Below, piece after piece: positions 12,032 through 25,617 of a stretch of 64,000 nt of DNA (the stretch's first letter is position 1; each line of letters opens with the position of its first letter). The DNA lies in NCBI RefSeq assembly GCF_052324685.1, contig NW_027506907.1, positions 980,744 through 1,044,743 of the forward strand, given 5' to 3'. Made by a program: the position numbers and the translations under genes. Source of the DNA: Brachyhypopomus gauderio. Taxonomy: Eukaryota; Chordata; Actinopteri; Gymnotiformes; Hypopomidae. The notes below the pieces were generated by a model, which ran no database searches, was not told the DNA's origin, and saw only the letters and a list, made by a program, of their open reading frames with translations.

Positions 12032-12728
12032 TAACTAATGAAAACATGGTCAATTGATTATGATAATCATCTTTCTGATTTGCTAGCTGTAGCTCTTTTC
12101 TGTGCTTTTCAGAACTACATTTAAGATTCTTATAAGATTAAACGCTGTAGCAATGCAAGTTCTATTGGTCAACATTTTGTGATTTTGTACACGTGAACAA
12201 CATAACAGCAGTGACTGTATCCAATCAACAACTTTCCAATTGTTAGACCTGCTCATATTTTTAAGCATATAAACAACAATTTTGTATCCAACAAAATGAG
12301 GAATGTGAAAGATGAAATTTACAAGAAATATTTGTATTACCTCCTGTCAGTCTAATTAAAACTCCCAACACTGGAACTATAACAGAAAGGTTCCATAAAG
12401 TGATACATAGAGCTACATCATTCGTAATCTATCGTTTTGGACATTTCCTGTAATCTGTAAGTAACCTCATGTCTCAAAGGCTCATGTTCTCGTGCTCATA
12501 TAGTTTTTTATGTACATTCACTTCTTATTAATAGGACTGCATTGTATAGCCTTATACCAATGAGAAAACATTTCTATGAATGAGAAGGCAGTTCTACAAA
12601 TGACATGGTTACACAATACATTCTCCATTGAGAAGCAGATAAAGCAGCTTAGGAAACACTCAATGCTTCTGGATCATGCACTTTTGACACATTGTCAAGA
12701 CACGCAACATAACACCAAACTGAACTGT
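12032..12728. other. Non-coding downstream of LL1
   Basis: I see no exon and no canonical AATAAA close behind the LL1 stop. Bases about 12660-12728 resemble the promoter-proximal region upstream of LL3 (ACACATTGTC...CGCAACATAA), leading into the exon-1 relic. Confidence 0.45.
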
Positions 12729-12830
12729 GTTGGAGGCTCCCAGTGTGAGTGAGGGCCGGGTGCTGATCAGGCGTGAGCTGAGGGATCTGTTAAACATAAT
12801 TCTACCTGTGAACGTGTTGGACTTAGGAGG
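12729..12830 (+). pseudogene. Exon-1 relic of an LL gene
   Basis: The sequence matches the second half of LL2/LL3 exon 1 and the start of intron 1: it reads APSVSEGRVLI, then RRELRDLLN. The invariant Cys6 codon is CGT (Arg), the start codon region is missing and the splice donor is altered (GAGGTTAAGC where LL3 has CAGTAAGTTAAGC). The closest relative by eye is LL3. It is a dead fragment. Confidence 0.8.
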
Positions 12831-13029
12831 TTAAGCATGCACATTATCTTATGAGAATGTTTCTGTCATTAGCTATTAGAGGTCCCTGTATTATTCATTT
12901 ATTTATTTGACAGATCTCATTTAACAAACTGTTTTTTAATTTTGCTGTTTTTATTTTTATTCTTATGAACATTAGAACATTTGCATCTGACAGGAAACCC
13001 TCTGTAAAGACCTTTTTGATGATGATTGT

Positions 13030-13480
13030 GCAGGTAATTGTGCAGGCCTATATATATCTTGGACTCCATCTAGACAATAAATTGAACTGGTCATGAATGA
13101 AACACATAAGAAAGGCCAAGGCAGGCTCTGCTTCTTATGGAGACTGAAATCGTTTAGTGTTTGTAAGGAGGTTCTGAATATGTTTTAGCATGCTGTTGTA
13201 AGTGTTGTGTTCTTCTGTGTCGTTTGCTGGGGGAGCAGCATTTCTAGAAGAGATAAAATCAGGCTTGATAAACTGAAGTGTGTGAATGTAATGGGTGTGA
13301 GCAGACCATGTGAAGGAGCTAGCGGAGGAGAGGGTGAGATGTCTGGTGCAGACCATCCTTAACAGCAGCAGACATCCGCTGCACAAGACTCTGGCAGCTC
13401 AGAGGAGCAGCCTTAGTAACAGGCTCCTCTCATTGCGTTGTAGAACTGAGAGATTAAAAAAATATTTTATTCCTACTGCT
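13030..13480 (+). mobile_element. Non-LTR retrotransposon 3' fragment
   Basis: Broken plus-strand frames read YLGLHLDNKLNWS, then GRLCFLWRLKSF, FFCVVCWGSSISRRDKIRLD and ERVRCLVQTILNSSRHPLHK, the C-terminal part of a fish LINE ORF2. Stops and shifts make it inactive. A (TCTG/TCTA)n microsatellite follows at about 13488-13512. Confidence 0.7.
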
Positions 13481-13815
13481 ATACGGGTCTGTCTGTCTAT
13501 CTATCTATCTGTAATGATATCACATGTCTTGGAACCATCATAACTAAAACACCAGTAAATGATAAATAAAATAATACAAATCACAAAAATGAGTAATGTA
13601 TGTAAATTTAAGTTATCAGGTATTAACAAATATTTATCTTGGCTAATTCACAACAAATCATTCCACATACAGTCTCTGTGTTAAAAGTCAACACGTATTT
13701 TTGTCCTGTAATTCTTGAAATTATGAAAGTCATTATAGTGACACCTAGTGGCCTGGATATGACAAATTCTGGAAAAAATCTATTTTAAACACGGCTGTCC
13801 CACTTCGCGTTAAAT

Positions 13816-15030
13816 AATGAGCCATCGCCATGCTAAGAGGTGGACACAAATGCTGAAGAGAGCAGGGTTTAATAAATGGGGTGCTGACATGACTAATACA
13901 AGCAGCAGGAGCACAGGAACTATGAGACATACTAGTTCAAATAAGGCTACACCATAACAAGAAACCAATAACCAGACAAGATAACTCAGATAACAAAAGT
14001 CAAAGAATACAACAAATGCAAGAACTACAAACGAGGACAGAAAACAGGCATAGGAACACAGGAACAACTTACAGACCAGAATACAATAAACCAGAGATTA
14101 CTAACACAATGACTTCCAAAGAGGGACTGAAACACAGGGAGTACAAGTACCAAACAAATCAAGACAAACTAGAAACACCTGAGCTGAAAGCAAGGAAGGA
14201 GGGACAGACAAGACAAGGTGAACAACAGAAGACACGGACTGGACTAACTGGGGAATGGATCTAAACAAGGTTACACAGAAGACATGGACCGGACTGATAG
14301 CAGGAGTGAACACTGACAGGGGTGTGACAGACAAAGGGAAAGCTTAGCAACAGGGCAGGATAAACAGACAAGGAAAACACAGGCACATGGAACAGGGGGC
14401 CGGAGTGACAGCTAGAGAGGGGGGCGTAGCCCTACGTGACAGTACCCCCCCTCTAAGCATGCCACTCCGGGGCATGAAAAGGCAGACAGGACAGAGGAAC
14501 AGACTAGGACAAGACAGGGAACCATGGGCCATGGCAAGGGACAGGGACAGTGGAACCGAGACAGGACACCACAGGACAGACTGGAAAGACAGGGCCGGGC
14601 AAAACGGGACACGGGACCTGGGGCATGGCAGAGAGAGGAGGAGCGGAGACTTGCCTGGAACACTAAGAACAGGACTAGGGATCAGGGGAGACCAGACAGG
14701 ACCAGGGCGAGGTACAGGAGCAGGGCTGGACAGGACAGGACCGGGAGCAGACATGGGAGCAGAGCCAGGGATTGGGGCTGAGGCAAACACAGAGGTGAAT
14801 ATACTAAGAATAACAGAGACCGGGACAGGAACAAGATGGGTGATAATCTGGGGAACAGACAAGGGGACAGGAACAGAGAACACCACTGAAGTGGTGAAGA
14901 GGCCCATTCCAGATCCTCCTAATGACCCCAACAGCAGTGAAGGTGGCCGAGAGGGCAACGTGGATTCACGCCAGCCATTGCAAGACGGTTCCAGTACCTG
15001 AGCAGACAAAGGGCAGCCCTGATGCATCCC
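13816..15030 (-). mobile_element. LTR-retrotransposon fragment (LTR plus Pro-rich internal region)
   Basis: On the minus strand, 13816-14441 matches the 445-bp LTR family of the element at 47.9-50.8 kb (it ends TACGTGACA on the plus strand). The adjoining internal part encodes a Pro/Val/Ser-rich frame with SVPQIITHLVPVPVSV, similar to the frame of that element. No second LTR was found, so this is a truncated copy carried into both duplication units. Confidence 0.7.
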
Positions 15031-15359
15031 AGCTCCTATAGGGTGAAAGGAGGGTGTTCGGGCACCTCAGCTGAGTGTGTGGTAGTGCAGATTGGGCGTG
15101 CCCGCACAACAACTGTCAAGAAAGGTTAACAATCACCCACCATGAACCCTATGCTCTTGCTCATCCTGTGGGGGGTGGTGGCACCTCCCCAGGAGGGAAG
15201 AGCAGGTAAACAAGACACCGTAACTTTGTGGGAGGGGGAACATAGTAGTAAACTGGGGAACCTAACTGGCGACTGTGTGTACCCCAGTGATTGTTGTGTT
15301 ACTATTGATTTTATTCTGTGTACCTTGTTTGATGTCTCTCCTGAGGAAGTGTGTCTTGT

Positions 15360-15482
15360 ATAAAACCTGACGCTGAGTTAGCAGATGTTCAAGTACTTGA
15401 TAGCCAACTGGCGCCATCTGGTGGAGCAATCAGTTTTTCAGCTTCTCTTTTTTTAATCTGCTAACTCAGTGTCAGGTTTTAT
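15360..15482. mobile_element. Small foldback element
   Basis: The arms ATAAAACCTGACGCTGAGTT and, reversed, AACTCAGTGTCAGGTTTTAT enclose about 70 bp. It looks like a short inverted-repeat transposon remnant and also occurs in the second unit at 23098-23222. Confidence 0.6.
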
Positions 15483-15489
15483 ATTTATT

Positions 15490-16120
15490 GGGTCATTCCA
15501 TGTCAAATCAACCAAGAAGTTGTGTAAATGAATTTTTTGTGTAAATACTGCATTTTAGCACAACATAAATTTAGTTTTGCTTCTCTTTTTTGAATGTTAT
15601 TTTTCCATGATATTGGTGATTTTCAGGTGAATTGGTGACTTTCAGGTGAATAAAACCACTATATCAAAAAAGGCCATTCCAATTTTTCTACCATATAATC
15701 AGCACATATCAAAGTATATAACAGAACAAAAAAATTGAAAAAATTAATATAGGTATTTTTGGAATCAAGTGTCCAAACAAGGGTACCGTATGTGTGAAAT
15801 CGTATATTTGACAGCAAATTGTGCAAAAAAAGTACATAAATTACAAGTATACAAGTTTTTAAACATTTCAGCCTTCTAGCTGTAATAGTTTTAGAGATAT
15901 TCACATTCAAATATTGCTATTTAGCCACTTTCGCAAAAGATGCGTCGGGGGGGGGGGGGGGGGGGGGGGGGGGAAACGGCTGTAACTCTTGAAATATTGA
16001 ACATGGAACAGAAATACTTTGGATTTTTCCATGAAACATATCTGCCTACAAATGGGGAAAGTTTGAAGGGATTCTGAGATGGTCAATCAAAATTTTGGTT
16101 GCTTTGACATGGAATGACCC
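15490..16120. mobile_element. Non-autonomous DNA transposon with GGGTCATTCCATG ends
   Basis: Terminal inverted repeats GGGTCATTCCATGTCAAA (left) and TTTGACATGGAATGACCC (right) bound 631 bp without coding capacity. A run of nearly thirty G lies at about 15946-15973 and is absent from the second unit's copy (23230-23842). Confidence 0.7.
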
Positions 16121-16129
16121 AAAAGTGGG

Positions 16130-17108
16130 CTTTTTTTTTTGGATTTTTTTTTTTCAATCGCGCTATCCGCTCTTATTTTGAAATCGCGCATGCGACGATG
16201 CTGGGGATAGTATGGCCTCTATGCCCCCCCTCTATCCCCCCCCCCCGATTCAAACTTTCTAGACAGGACATTACAGCAGAAGCCTGCAGAGGCTGGAGAA
16301 GACATTTCAAAAGATTTGTTCCACGATGTCTGTCATGTCCACTGTAATATTAATGAGAATCTGTGGCCTGACAGACAGGAATGTTGGAAGGCGTAGAAAG
16401 ATTGCGCTATAATTCTACATACAGTGTGATGTACAGTTGTACAGTTCTGCCCGTTTCCTTTGTTAAAATTTTTATTAAGTCATTTTTGTTAATTGGGCTA
16501 TGGCATGTTATGACAGTTTTGTATTTCTTTTCTGTGTTGCAATGAGATGGTCTATCAATGCAGTAAAGTTTACAGTAGGCCTACAAACTGTAAAAAGCAA
16601 GTCCAATGTTTTGCAGTCAATCTCCTATATACGGTAGGCAGTCTCTTCCAGGTTGCGAGAGTACGCTGGCGTGTTTGACTGCCTTTTCTTCCCCGCTAAA
16701 TGTGCATTTTCATTATGTAGCGCCCCCTTAACTCAAGATGATACGAGTTAGGTGAGTTCGGGCTATCTTAAGTAATTTATGAGCTGTTAGCAAAGGGTTT
16801 TAATCTTGCAGAACTATCCCTTTATCACATAAGAATAATAAAATACCTATTAATAGCAATAATGAATAATTATATATTAATTAAAATATATAATTTTCCA
16901 GAAATGTCTGAATTTATAACGGGTGTTTATTCAACCATAAAAACCTAGAAAGGCCGGGATTTCCCTCAACCCAGTCTCTCAACTAAAGACATTACACTCC
17001 AGCAACAAGTGCATAAAATGAGAAAATAAAAATATAAAAAGAAAACCCAGATGACAAGTATAACTCTTTACAGTACAGACTTTCGTACTGAATGTTAACC
17101 GCTCTGTC

Positions 17109-17154
<46 letters not shown>

Positions 17155-17864
17155 GGTGCAGGCCTGATTCGCTGCTTGGGAACGTAGAGGCCACAAACTA
17201 AAATGGCCGTTTCACGCTCATCGGCGCAAACAAACAAAAAAATAATAATGTAGACTCACTCCCTGGTGTGGAGGACAGGTGTGCAGAGACGCTATCTAGC
17301 GTCGGCGATGGAGAATCCCGCGTTGCCAGAGGAAGTCTGAGCCTCACGGCAGCTCAGACCGCTATCTGGTGCAGACAAAGAAAGTGCAGAAGATCCCTCT
17401 GCCAAGTCCCTCAGATTCGGTTCACCGAGGAAGCGAACTTAAACTAAACTTGGGGCTGTCAGCCGTTTGGGCTAAGCTAACCGAGCATCACGCTAGCCGC
17501 AGCAACACTCCAGGTCCACCCTAACGTTGCCAAGGAGACTTTCCCTCGCAACCCCACTCAGGGCTAAACGGTTCACTATCGGGTTCCCTTAATTGACAAT
17601 CCCGCACTTTTATTATTCTACACCAGACGTACTCAACTGGCGGACCGCGGTCCGGATCCGGACCCGATCTCATTCCTGATTAACTGGATACGGACAAAAA
17701 AAACATATTTATAATTTATGACGGAAGAATTAATTTTAAAATGGAGCATTTATTTCAGGGCTATTGAAAAAACACTCCGTCACGAGTGTTACGTTTGCCA
17801 CCCCCGCTTAACAACTTACGTTCGCTTTATGGAGTACGCATTTCTGCTGCTGCTTCTGTTTGTG
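16130..17864. other. Non-coding part of duplication unit 1
   Basis: No exon is recognised. It holds a (GT)n tract at about 17111-17151 and, near 17640, the palindromic CGGACCGCGGTCCGGATCCG resembling a hAT-type terminus. I cannot classify the rest. Confidence 0.4.
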
Positions 17865-18157
17865 TTAATAAGACTGTGTGAGTTCAGCATGGCTGCAAGT
17901 ATTGCAAGGTACTCTTTTAGTGAATTACACGCTCTACGTAACACTCACTATAAACTCCCTGATTCACTTCGTCGTCTTCACCACCTCGGCATATTACGGA
18001 GACCTAAATACGGCCACCGAGGCTCTGGACGCACATTCATTCACAAACTGCATCTGAACAATATTCCCACACTTTGGTCATCGTGTCGTCCAAGCATTAC
18101 CCTGGAAACGCCAGACTCGTCTACACAAACTAGTGGTCGGACATTACAATATGTTCA
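17865..18157 (+). mobile_element. L2-type LINE 5' fragment cut by the duplication junction
   Basis: The frame reads ARYSFSELHALRNTHYKLPD and then RRLHHLGILRRP, the region found intact in the downstream unit from about 26295. It stops at ATATGTTCA, exactly where the duplicated LL1 exon 2 begins. Confidence 0.75.
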
Positions 18158-18161
18158 CTTC

Positions 18162-19769
18162 ACTCCAGTGAAGACAACACTGACGACCATGAAGATGTTC
18201 ATCATGTCCATCCCACTACTCTGACCCCCCAAACCCAAAAGTCCCGCCCAGAAGCCACACCAGGGTTAAATTCCTCCCGTCCCCAAGATGGGAGAAACAA
18301 TTCCACCAGCAACAATTCAACCAGACACAATTCCACCAGCAATATTTCAACCAGCAACAATTCCACCAGCAATATTTCCACCAGCAATATTTCCACCAGC
18401 AACAATTCCACCAGCAATATTTCCACCAGCAATATTTCCACCAGCAACAATTCCACCAGCAGCAATTCCACCAATAATAATTTTCGTAAAACCAGATCCT
18501 TAAGGTTTGAACCCCAATCCAGGCCCGTTCCCCCTCCCGAATTTGATGATGAACCTTTTAATGTGGCCCTTCATGATTTCAATGATTTCACATTCAAGTA
18601 AACTGTTGACCTTGAGACTCATTACTATTTCCACAGACAAAAAAGCCCCAGCTCCGATCACCCTCTTCCTGAGCATGGCCCTCCAGAACATGGCCCTCAG
18701 GTTGGGTCCTTCGATTCAGCACATGCAGGGGGCAGCGAGGAGTCCAGGGATCATGAAGATGATGATGATGATGGAAGATGGACATTCTATGGCCTCTTCC
18801 AGTTGGCAGATCATGTTGTGTGTGCCTCAGGCAACAAGACCTCACTCAACCTCTGTGGGATGAGCTGTGATGGTGAGTCCATTTAGGAACTTCTTGATCA
18901 TGCTGTCTGTAGATTATTTATTTTTTAATAATAATTAATTTATTTTTTAAGGATTAAATTCCTAAATTAAAAGTCATTTTTGCCATTATACATAAAGATG
19001 AGTAATTAGATTTGAAATTGAATTAGATAGGAACTTTGCATTATTCTGAATGTAATGTCTCTTTAAAGACTTAACCGATGACATCATCACTGATGACATT
19101 GCCTGTGTTAGGACTATAATAAACAGCACGTGAGTATTCACTAGTCTGTGAGATTTAACACTAGACACATCTTTTTTATTTCAATGTCAAATGGATGTGG
19201 GTCACTAATTATGCTTAATCTAGATACCACTTCTAATCATATTTGTGATGTATTAAGTTACAAACGTAGTCAAATTATATATTGTCTATACATTTCAACA
19301 GACTGTCAATGGAAGATGGTTCCACACCATTTAATAAACTTATCAAACAAATGTAAGTATCAAACACTGAAAAATAGATAACGTAAACACACCACAAACA
19401 GTTAGTTTGAGTGGTAGCCCAAGTAAGCAGTTTTAAGACATCCACTAGATATCAATGACAGCACAACTCCTGTGTGTCCGGAGAACTAATGGTAGCATAT
19501 TGCTGGAATAGGTGGTAAAACTATATAAAACTGTACATACATTGTTATAGAATTTACCATGTATGGTGAGAGAACCTTTCATTCATGTCAGAAGAATTCA
19601 CAACAGGCAGATAAAAAGAACCAAGCTGTGGTGGAACAAGCAGGGTTACCACCACTGTTTCTTTAGGCTTGGTTGCATCTATGATCTCACTTCCTTTCTC
19701 CATTTCAGGTATGATGTGCTCCATGATTGTGACACCAAGATGGCCTCCCAAAATTTTGTCAGTTGTTAA
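18162..19769 (+). pseudogene. 3' partial duplicate of LL1
   Basis: It carries the second half of exon 2 (18162-18872, with the same 39-nt interruption at 18598-18636), exon 3 (19069-19129), exon 4 (19302-19352) and exon 5 (19709-19769), almost identical to LL1. It lacks a promoter, signal peptide, Cys6 and Cys30, and is joined upstream to LINE sequence. It could be expressed only by read-through from LL1. The NNSTS array is about four units longer than in LL1. Confidence 0.85.
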
Positions 19770-20462
19770 TAACTAATGAAAACATTGTCAAATGATTGAT
19801 AATCATCTTTCTGATTTGCTAGCTGTAGCTCTTTACTGTGCTTTTCAGAACTACATTTAAGATTCTTATAAGATTAAACGCTGTAGCAATGCAAGTTCTA
19901 TTGGTCAACATTTTGTGATTTTGTACACGTGAACAACATAACAGCAGTGACTGTATCCAATCAACAACTTTCCAATTGTAAGACCTGCTCATATTTTTAA
20001 GCATATAAACAACAATTTTGTATCCAACAAAATGAGGAATGTGAAAGATGAAATTTACAAGAAATATTTGTATTACCTCCTGTCAGTCTAATTAAAACTC
20101 CCAACACTGGAACTATAACAGAAAAGTTCCATAAAGTGATCCATAGAGCTACATCATTCGTAATCTATCGTTTTGGACATTTCCTGTAATCTGTAAGTAA
20201 CCTCATGTCTCAAAGGCTCATGTTCTCGTGCTCATATAGTTTTTTATGTACATTCACTTCTTATTAATAGGACTGCATTGTATAGCCTTATACCAATGAG
20301 AAAACATTTCTATGAATGAGAAGGCAGTTCTACAAATGACATGGTTACACAATACATTCTCCATTGAGAAGCAGATAAAGCAGCTTAGGAAACACTCAAT
20401 GCTTCTGGATCATGCACTTTTGACACATTGTCAAGACACGCAACATAACACCAAACTGAACT

Positions 20463-20565
20463 GTGTTGGAGGCTCCCAGTGTGAGTGAGGGCCGGGTGCT
20501 GATCAAGCGTGAGCTGAGGGATCTGTTAAACATAATTCTACCTGTGAACGTGTTGGACTTAGGAG
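20463..20565 (+). pseudogene. Exon-1 relic of an LL gene, second copy
   Basis: Duplicate of the relic at 12729-12830. It reads APSVSEGRVLI then KRELRDLL, again with Arg (CGT) in place of Cys6 and no start codon. Confidence 0.8.
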
Positions 20566-23500
20566 GTTAAGCATGCACATTATCTTATGAGAATGTTTCT
20601 GTCATTAGCTATTAGAGGTCCCTGTATTATTCATTTATTTATTTGACAGATCTCATTTAACAAACTGTTTTTTAATTTTGCTGTTTTTATTTTTATTCTT
20701 ATGAACATTAGAACATTTGCATCTGACAGGAAACCCTCTGTAAATACCTTTTTGATGATTATTGTGCAGGTAATTGTGCAGGCCTATATATATCTTGGAC
20801 TCCATCTAGACAATAAATTGAACTGGTCATGAATGAAACACACAAGAAAGGCCAAGGCAGGCTCTGCTTCTTATGGAGACTGAAATCGTTTAGTGTTTGT
20901 AAGGAGGTTCTGAATATGTTTTATCATGCTGTTGTAGCATGCTGTTGTAAGTGTTGTGTTCTTCTGTGTCGTTTGCTGGGGGAGCAGCATTTCTAGAAGA
21001 GATAAAATCAGGCTTGATAAACTGAAGTGTGTGAATGTAATGGGTGTGAGCAGACCATGTGAAGGAGCTAGCGGAGGAGAGGGTGAGATGTCTGGTGCAG
21101 ACCATCCTTAACAGCAGCAGACATCCGCTGCACAAGACTCTGGCAGCTCAGAGGAGCAGCCTTAGTAACAGGCTCCTCTCATTGCGTTGTAGAACTGAGA
21201 GATTAAAAAAATATTTTATTCCTACTGCTATACGGGTCTGTCTGTCTATCTATCTATCTATCTGTAATGATATCACATGTCTTGGAACCATCATAACTAA
21301 AACACCAGTAAATGATAAATAAAATAATACAAATCACAAAAATGAGTAATGTATGTAAATTTAAGTTATCAGGTATTAACAAATATTTATCTTGGCTAAT
21401 TCACAACAAATCATTCCACATACAGTCTCTGTGTTAAAAGTCAACACGTATTTTTGTCCTGTAATTCTTGAAATTATGAAACAGTCATTATAGTGACACC
21501 TAGTGGCCTGGATATGACAAATTCTGGAAAAAATCTATTTTAAACACGGCTGTCCCACTTCGCGTTAAATAATGAGCCATCGCCATGCTAAGAGGTGGAC
21601 ACAAATGCTGAAGAGAGCAGGGTTTAATAAATAGGGTGCGGACATGACTAATACAAGCAGCAGGAGCACAGGAACTATGAGACATACTAGTTCAAGGCTA
21701 CACCATAACAAGAAACCAATAACCAGACAAGATAACTCAGATAACAAAAGTCAAAGAATACAACAAATGCAAGAACTACAAACGAGGACAGAAAACAGGC
21801 ATAGGAACACAGGAACAACTTACAGACCAGAATACAATAAACCAGAGATTACTAACACAATGACTTCCAAAGAGGGACTGAAACACAGGGAGTACAAGTA
21901 CCAAACAAATTAATACAAACTAGAAACACCTGAGCTGAAAGCAAGGAAGGAGGGACAGACAAGACAAGGTGAACAACAGAAGACACGGACTGGACTAACT
22001 GGGGAATGGATCTAAACAAGGTTCCACAGAAGACATGGACCGGACTAATAGCAGGAGTGAACACTGACAGGGGTGTGACAGACAAAGGGAAAGCTTAGCA
22101 ACAGGGCAGGATAAACAGACAAGGAAAACACAGGCACATGGAACAGGGGGCCGGAGTGACAGCTAGAGAGGGGGGCGTAGCCCTACGTGACAGTACCCCC
22201 CCTCTAAGCATGCCACTCCGGGGCATGAAAAGGCAGACAGGACAGAGGAACAGACTAGAACAAGACAGGGAACCATGGGGCATGGCAAGGGACAGGGACA
22301 GTGGAACCGAGACAGGACACCACAGGACAGACTGGAAAGACAGGGCCGGGCAAAACGGGACACGGGACCTGGGGCATGGCAGAGAGAGGAGGAGCGGAGA
22401 CTTGCCTGGAACACTAAGAACAGGACTAGGGATCAGGGGAAACCAGACAGGACCAGGGCGAGGTACAGGAGCAGGGCTGGACAGGACAGGACCGGGAGCA
22501 GAGCCAGGGATTGGGGCTGAGGCAAACACAGAGGTGAATATACTAAGAATAACAGAGACCGGGACAGGAACAAGATGGGTGATAATCTGGGGAACAGACA
22601 AGGGGACAGGAACAGAGAACACCACTGAAGTGGTGAAGAGGCCCATTCCAGATCCTCCTAATGACCCTAACAGCAGTGAAGGTGGCCGAGAGGGCAACGT
22701 GGATTCACGCCAGCCATTGCAAGACGGTTCCAGTACCTGAGCAGACAAAGGGCAGTCCTGATGCATCCCAGCTCCTATAGGGTGAAAGGAGGGTGTTCGG
22801 GCACCTCAGCTGAGTGTGTGGTAGTGCAGATTGGGCGTGCCCGCACAACAACTGTCAAGAAAGGTTAACGATCACCCACCATGAACCCTATGCTCTTGCT
22901 CATCCTGTGGGGGTGGTGGCACCTCCCCAGGAGGGAAGAGCAGTTAAACAAGACACCGTAACTTTGTGGGAGGGGGAACATAGTAGTAAACTGGGGAACC
23001 TAACTGGCGACTGTGTGTACCCCAGTGATTGTTGTGTTACTATTGATTTTATTCTGTGTACCTTGTTTGATGTCTCTCCTGAGGAAGTGTGTCTTGTATA
23101 AAACCTGACGCTGAGTTAGCAGATGTTCAAGTACTTGATAGCCAACTGGCGCCATCTGGTGGAGCAATCATAGTTTTTCAGCTTCTCTTTTTTTAATCTG
23201 CTAACTCAGTGTCAGGTTTTATATTTATTGGGTCATTCCATGTCAAATCAACCAAGAAGTTGTGTAAATTTGTGTAAATGAATTTTTTGTGTAAATACTG
23301 CATTTTAGCACAACATAAATTTAGTTTTGCTTCTCTTTTTTGAATGTTATTTTTCCATGATTTTGGTGATTTTCAGGTGAATTAGTGACTTTCAGGTGAA
23401 TAAAACCACTATATCAAAAAAGGCCATTCCATTTTTTCTACCATATAATCAGCACATATCAAAGTATATAACAGAACAAAAAAATTGAAAAAATTAATAT

Positions 23501-24854
23501 AGGTATTTTTGGAATCAGTGTCCAAACAAGGGTACCGTATGTGTGAAATTGCAAATTGTGCAAAAAAAAAGTACATAAATTACATGTATACAAGTTTCTA
23601 AACATTTCAGCCTTCTAGCTGTAATAGTATTAGAGATAATCACATTCAAATATTGCTATTTAGCCACTTTCGCAAAAGATGCGTCGGGGGGACAAAAACG
23701 GCTGTAACTCTTGAAATATTGAACATGGAACAGAAATACTTTGGATTTTTCCATGAAACATATCTGCCTACAAATGGGGAAAGTTTGAAGGGATTCTGAG
23801 ATGGTCAATCAAAATTTTGGTTGTTTTGACATGGAATGACCCAAAAGTGGGGTTTTTTTTGGAATTTTTTTTTTCAATCGCGCTATCCGCTCTTATTTTG
23901 AAATCGTGCATGCGACGATGCTGGGGATAGTATGGCCTCTATTGCAACAGACGCCCAAATGTGCAAGCCACCCCCCCCCCCCCCCCCCCCATTCAAACTT
24001 TCTAGACAGGACAACATCACAGCAGAAGCCTGCAGAGGCTGGAGAAGACATTTCAAAAGATATGTTCCACGATGTCTGTCATGTCCGCTGTAATATTAAT
24101 GAGAATCTGTGGCCTGACAGACAGGAATGTTGGAAGGCGTAGAAAGATTGCGCTATAATTCTACATACAGTGTGATGTACAGTTGTACAGTTCTGCCCGT
24201 TTCCTTTGTTTAAATTTTTATTAAGTCATTTTTGTTAATTGGGCTATGGCATGTTATGACAGTTTTGTATTTCTTTTCTGTGTTGCAATGAGATGGTCTA
24301 TCAATGCAGTAAAGTTTACAGTAGGCCTACAAACTGTAAAAGGCAAGTCCAATGTTTTGCAGTCAATCTCCTATATACGGTAGGCAGTCTCTTCCAGGTT
24401 GCGAGAGTACGCTGGCGTGTTTGACTGCCTTTTCTCCCCCGCTAAATGTGCATTTTCATTATGTAGCGCCCCCTTAACTCAAGATGATACGAGTTAGGTG
24501 AGTTCGGGCTATCTTAAGTAATTTATGAGCTGTTAGCAAAGGGTTTTAATCTTGCAGAACTATCCCTTTATCACATAAGAATAATAAAATACCTATTAAT
24601 AGCAATAATGAATAATTATATATTAATTAAAATATATAATTTTCCAGAAATGTCTGAATTTATAACGGGTGTTTATTCAACCATAAAAACCTAGAAAGGC
24701 CGGGATTTCCCTCAACCCAGTCTCTCAACTAAAGACATTACACTCCAGCAACAAGTGCATAAAATGAGAAAATAAAAATATAAAAAGAAAACCCAGATGA
24801 CAAGTATAACTCTTTACAGTACAGACTTTCGTACTGAATGTTAACCGCTCTGTC

Positions 24855-24916
<62 letters not shown>

Positions 24917-25617
24917 GGTGCAGGCCTGATTCGCTGCTTGGGAACGTAGAGGCCACAAACTAAAATGGCTGTTTCGCGCTCATCGGCGCAAACAAACAAA
25001 AAAAAATAATGTAGACTCACTCCCTGGTGTGGAGGACAGGTGTGCAGAGACGCTATCTTGCGTCGGCGACGGAGAATCCCGCGTTGCCAGAGGAAGTCTG
25101 AGCCTCACGGCAGCTCAGACCACTATCTGGTACAGACAAAGAAAGTGCAGAAGATCCCTCTGCCAAGTCCCTCAGATTCGGTTCACAGAGGAAGCGAACT
25201 TAAACTAAACTTGGGGCTGTCAGCCGTTTGGGCTAAGCTAACCGAGCATCGCGCTAGCCGCAGCAACACTCCAGGTCCACCGTAATGTTGCCAAGGAGAG
25301 TTTCCCTCGAAACCCCACTCAGGGCTAAACAGTTCACTATCGGGTTCCCTTAATTGACAACCCCGCACTTTTATTATTCTACACCAGACGTACTCAACTG
25401 GCGGACCGCGGTCCGGATCCGGACCCAATCTCATTCCTGATTAACTGGATACGGACAAAAAAAAAAACATATTTATAATTTATGACGGGAGAATTAATTT
25501 TAAAATGGAGCATTTATTTCAGGGCTATTGAAAAAACACTCCGTCACGAGTGTTACATTTGCCACCCCCGCTTTATGGATTACGCATTTCTGCTGCTGCT
25601 TCTGTTTGTGTTAATAA

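Larger units (their letters stand above)
10494..18161. repeat. Tandem duplication, unit 1 (7.7 kb)
   Basis: From ACTCCAGTGAAGAC in LL1 exon 2 through to an L2-type LINE fragment ending at 18157, this block is repeated immediately downstream with few mismatches. The unit contains the LL1 3' exons, an exon-1 relic, a LINE tail, an LTR-element fragment, two TIR elements and a (GT)n tract. Four bases (CTTC) at the junction match neither parent obviously. Confidence 0.9.

Noticed and set aside
14387-15001. 204-codon plus-strand frame in unit 1 (and its 200-codon counterpart at 22138-22740)
   Set aside because: It is Arg/Gly-rich antisense of the Pro-rich LTR-element frame. It has no domain, and the duplicate differs by frame-neutral deletion only by chance of repeats.
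17718-18224. 168-codon frame running from LINE sequence into duplicated LL1 exon 2
   Set aside because: It crosses the duplication junction and reads the LL1 part in the wrong frame, so it is an accidental fusion.
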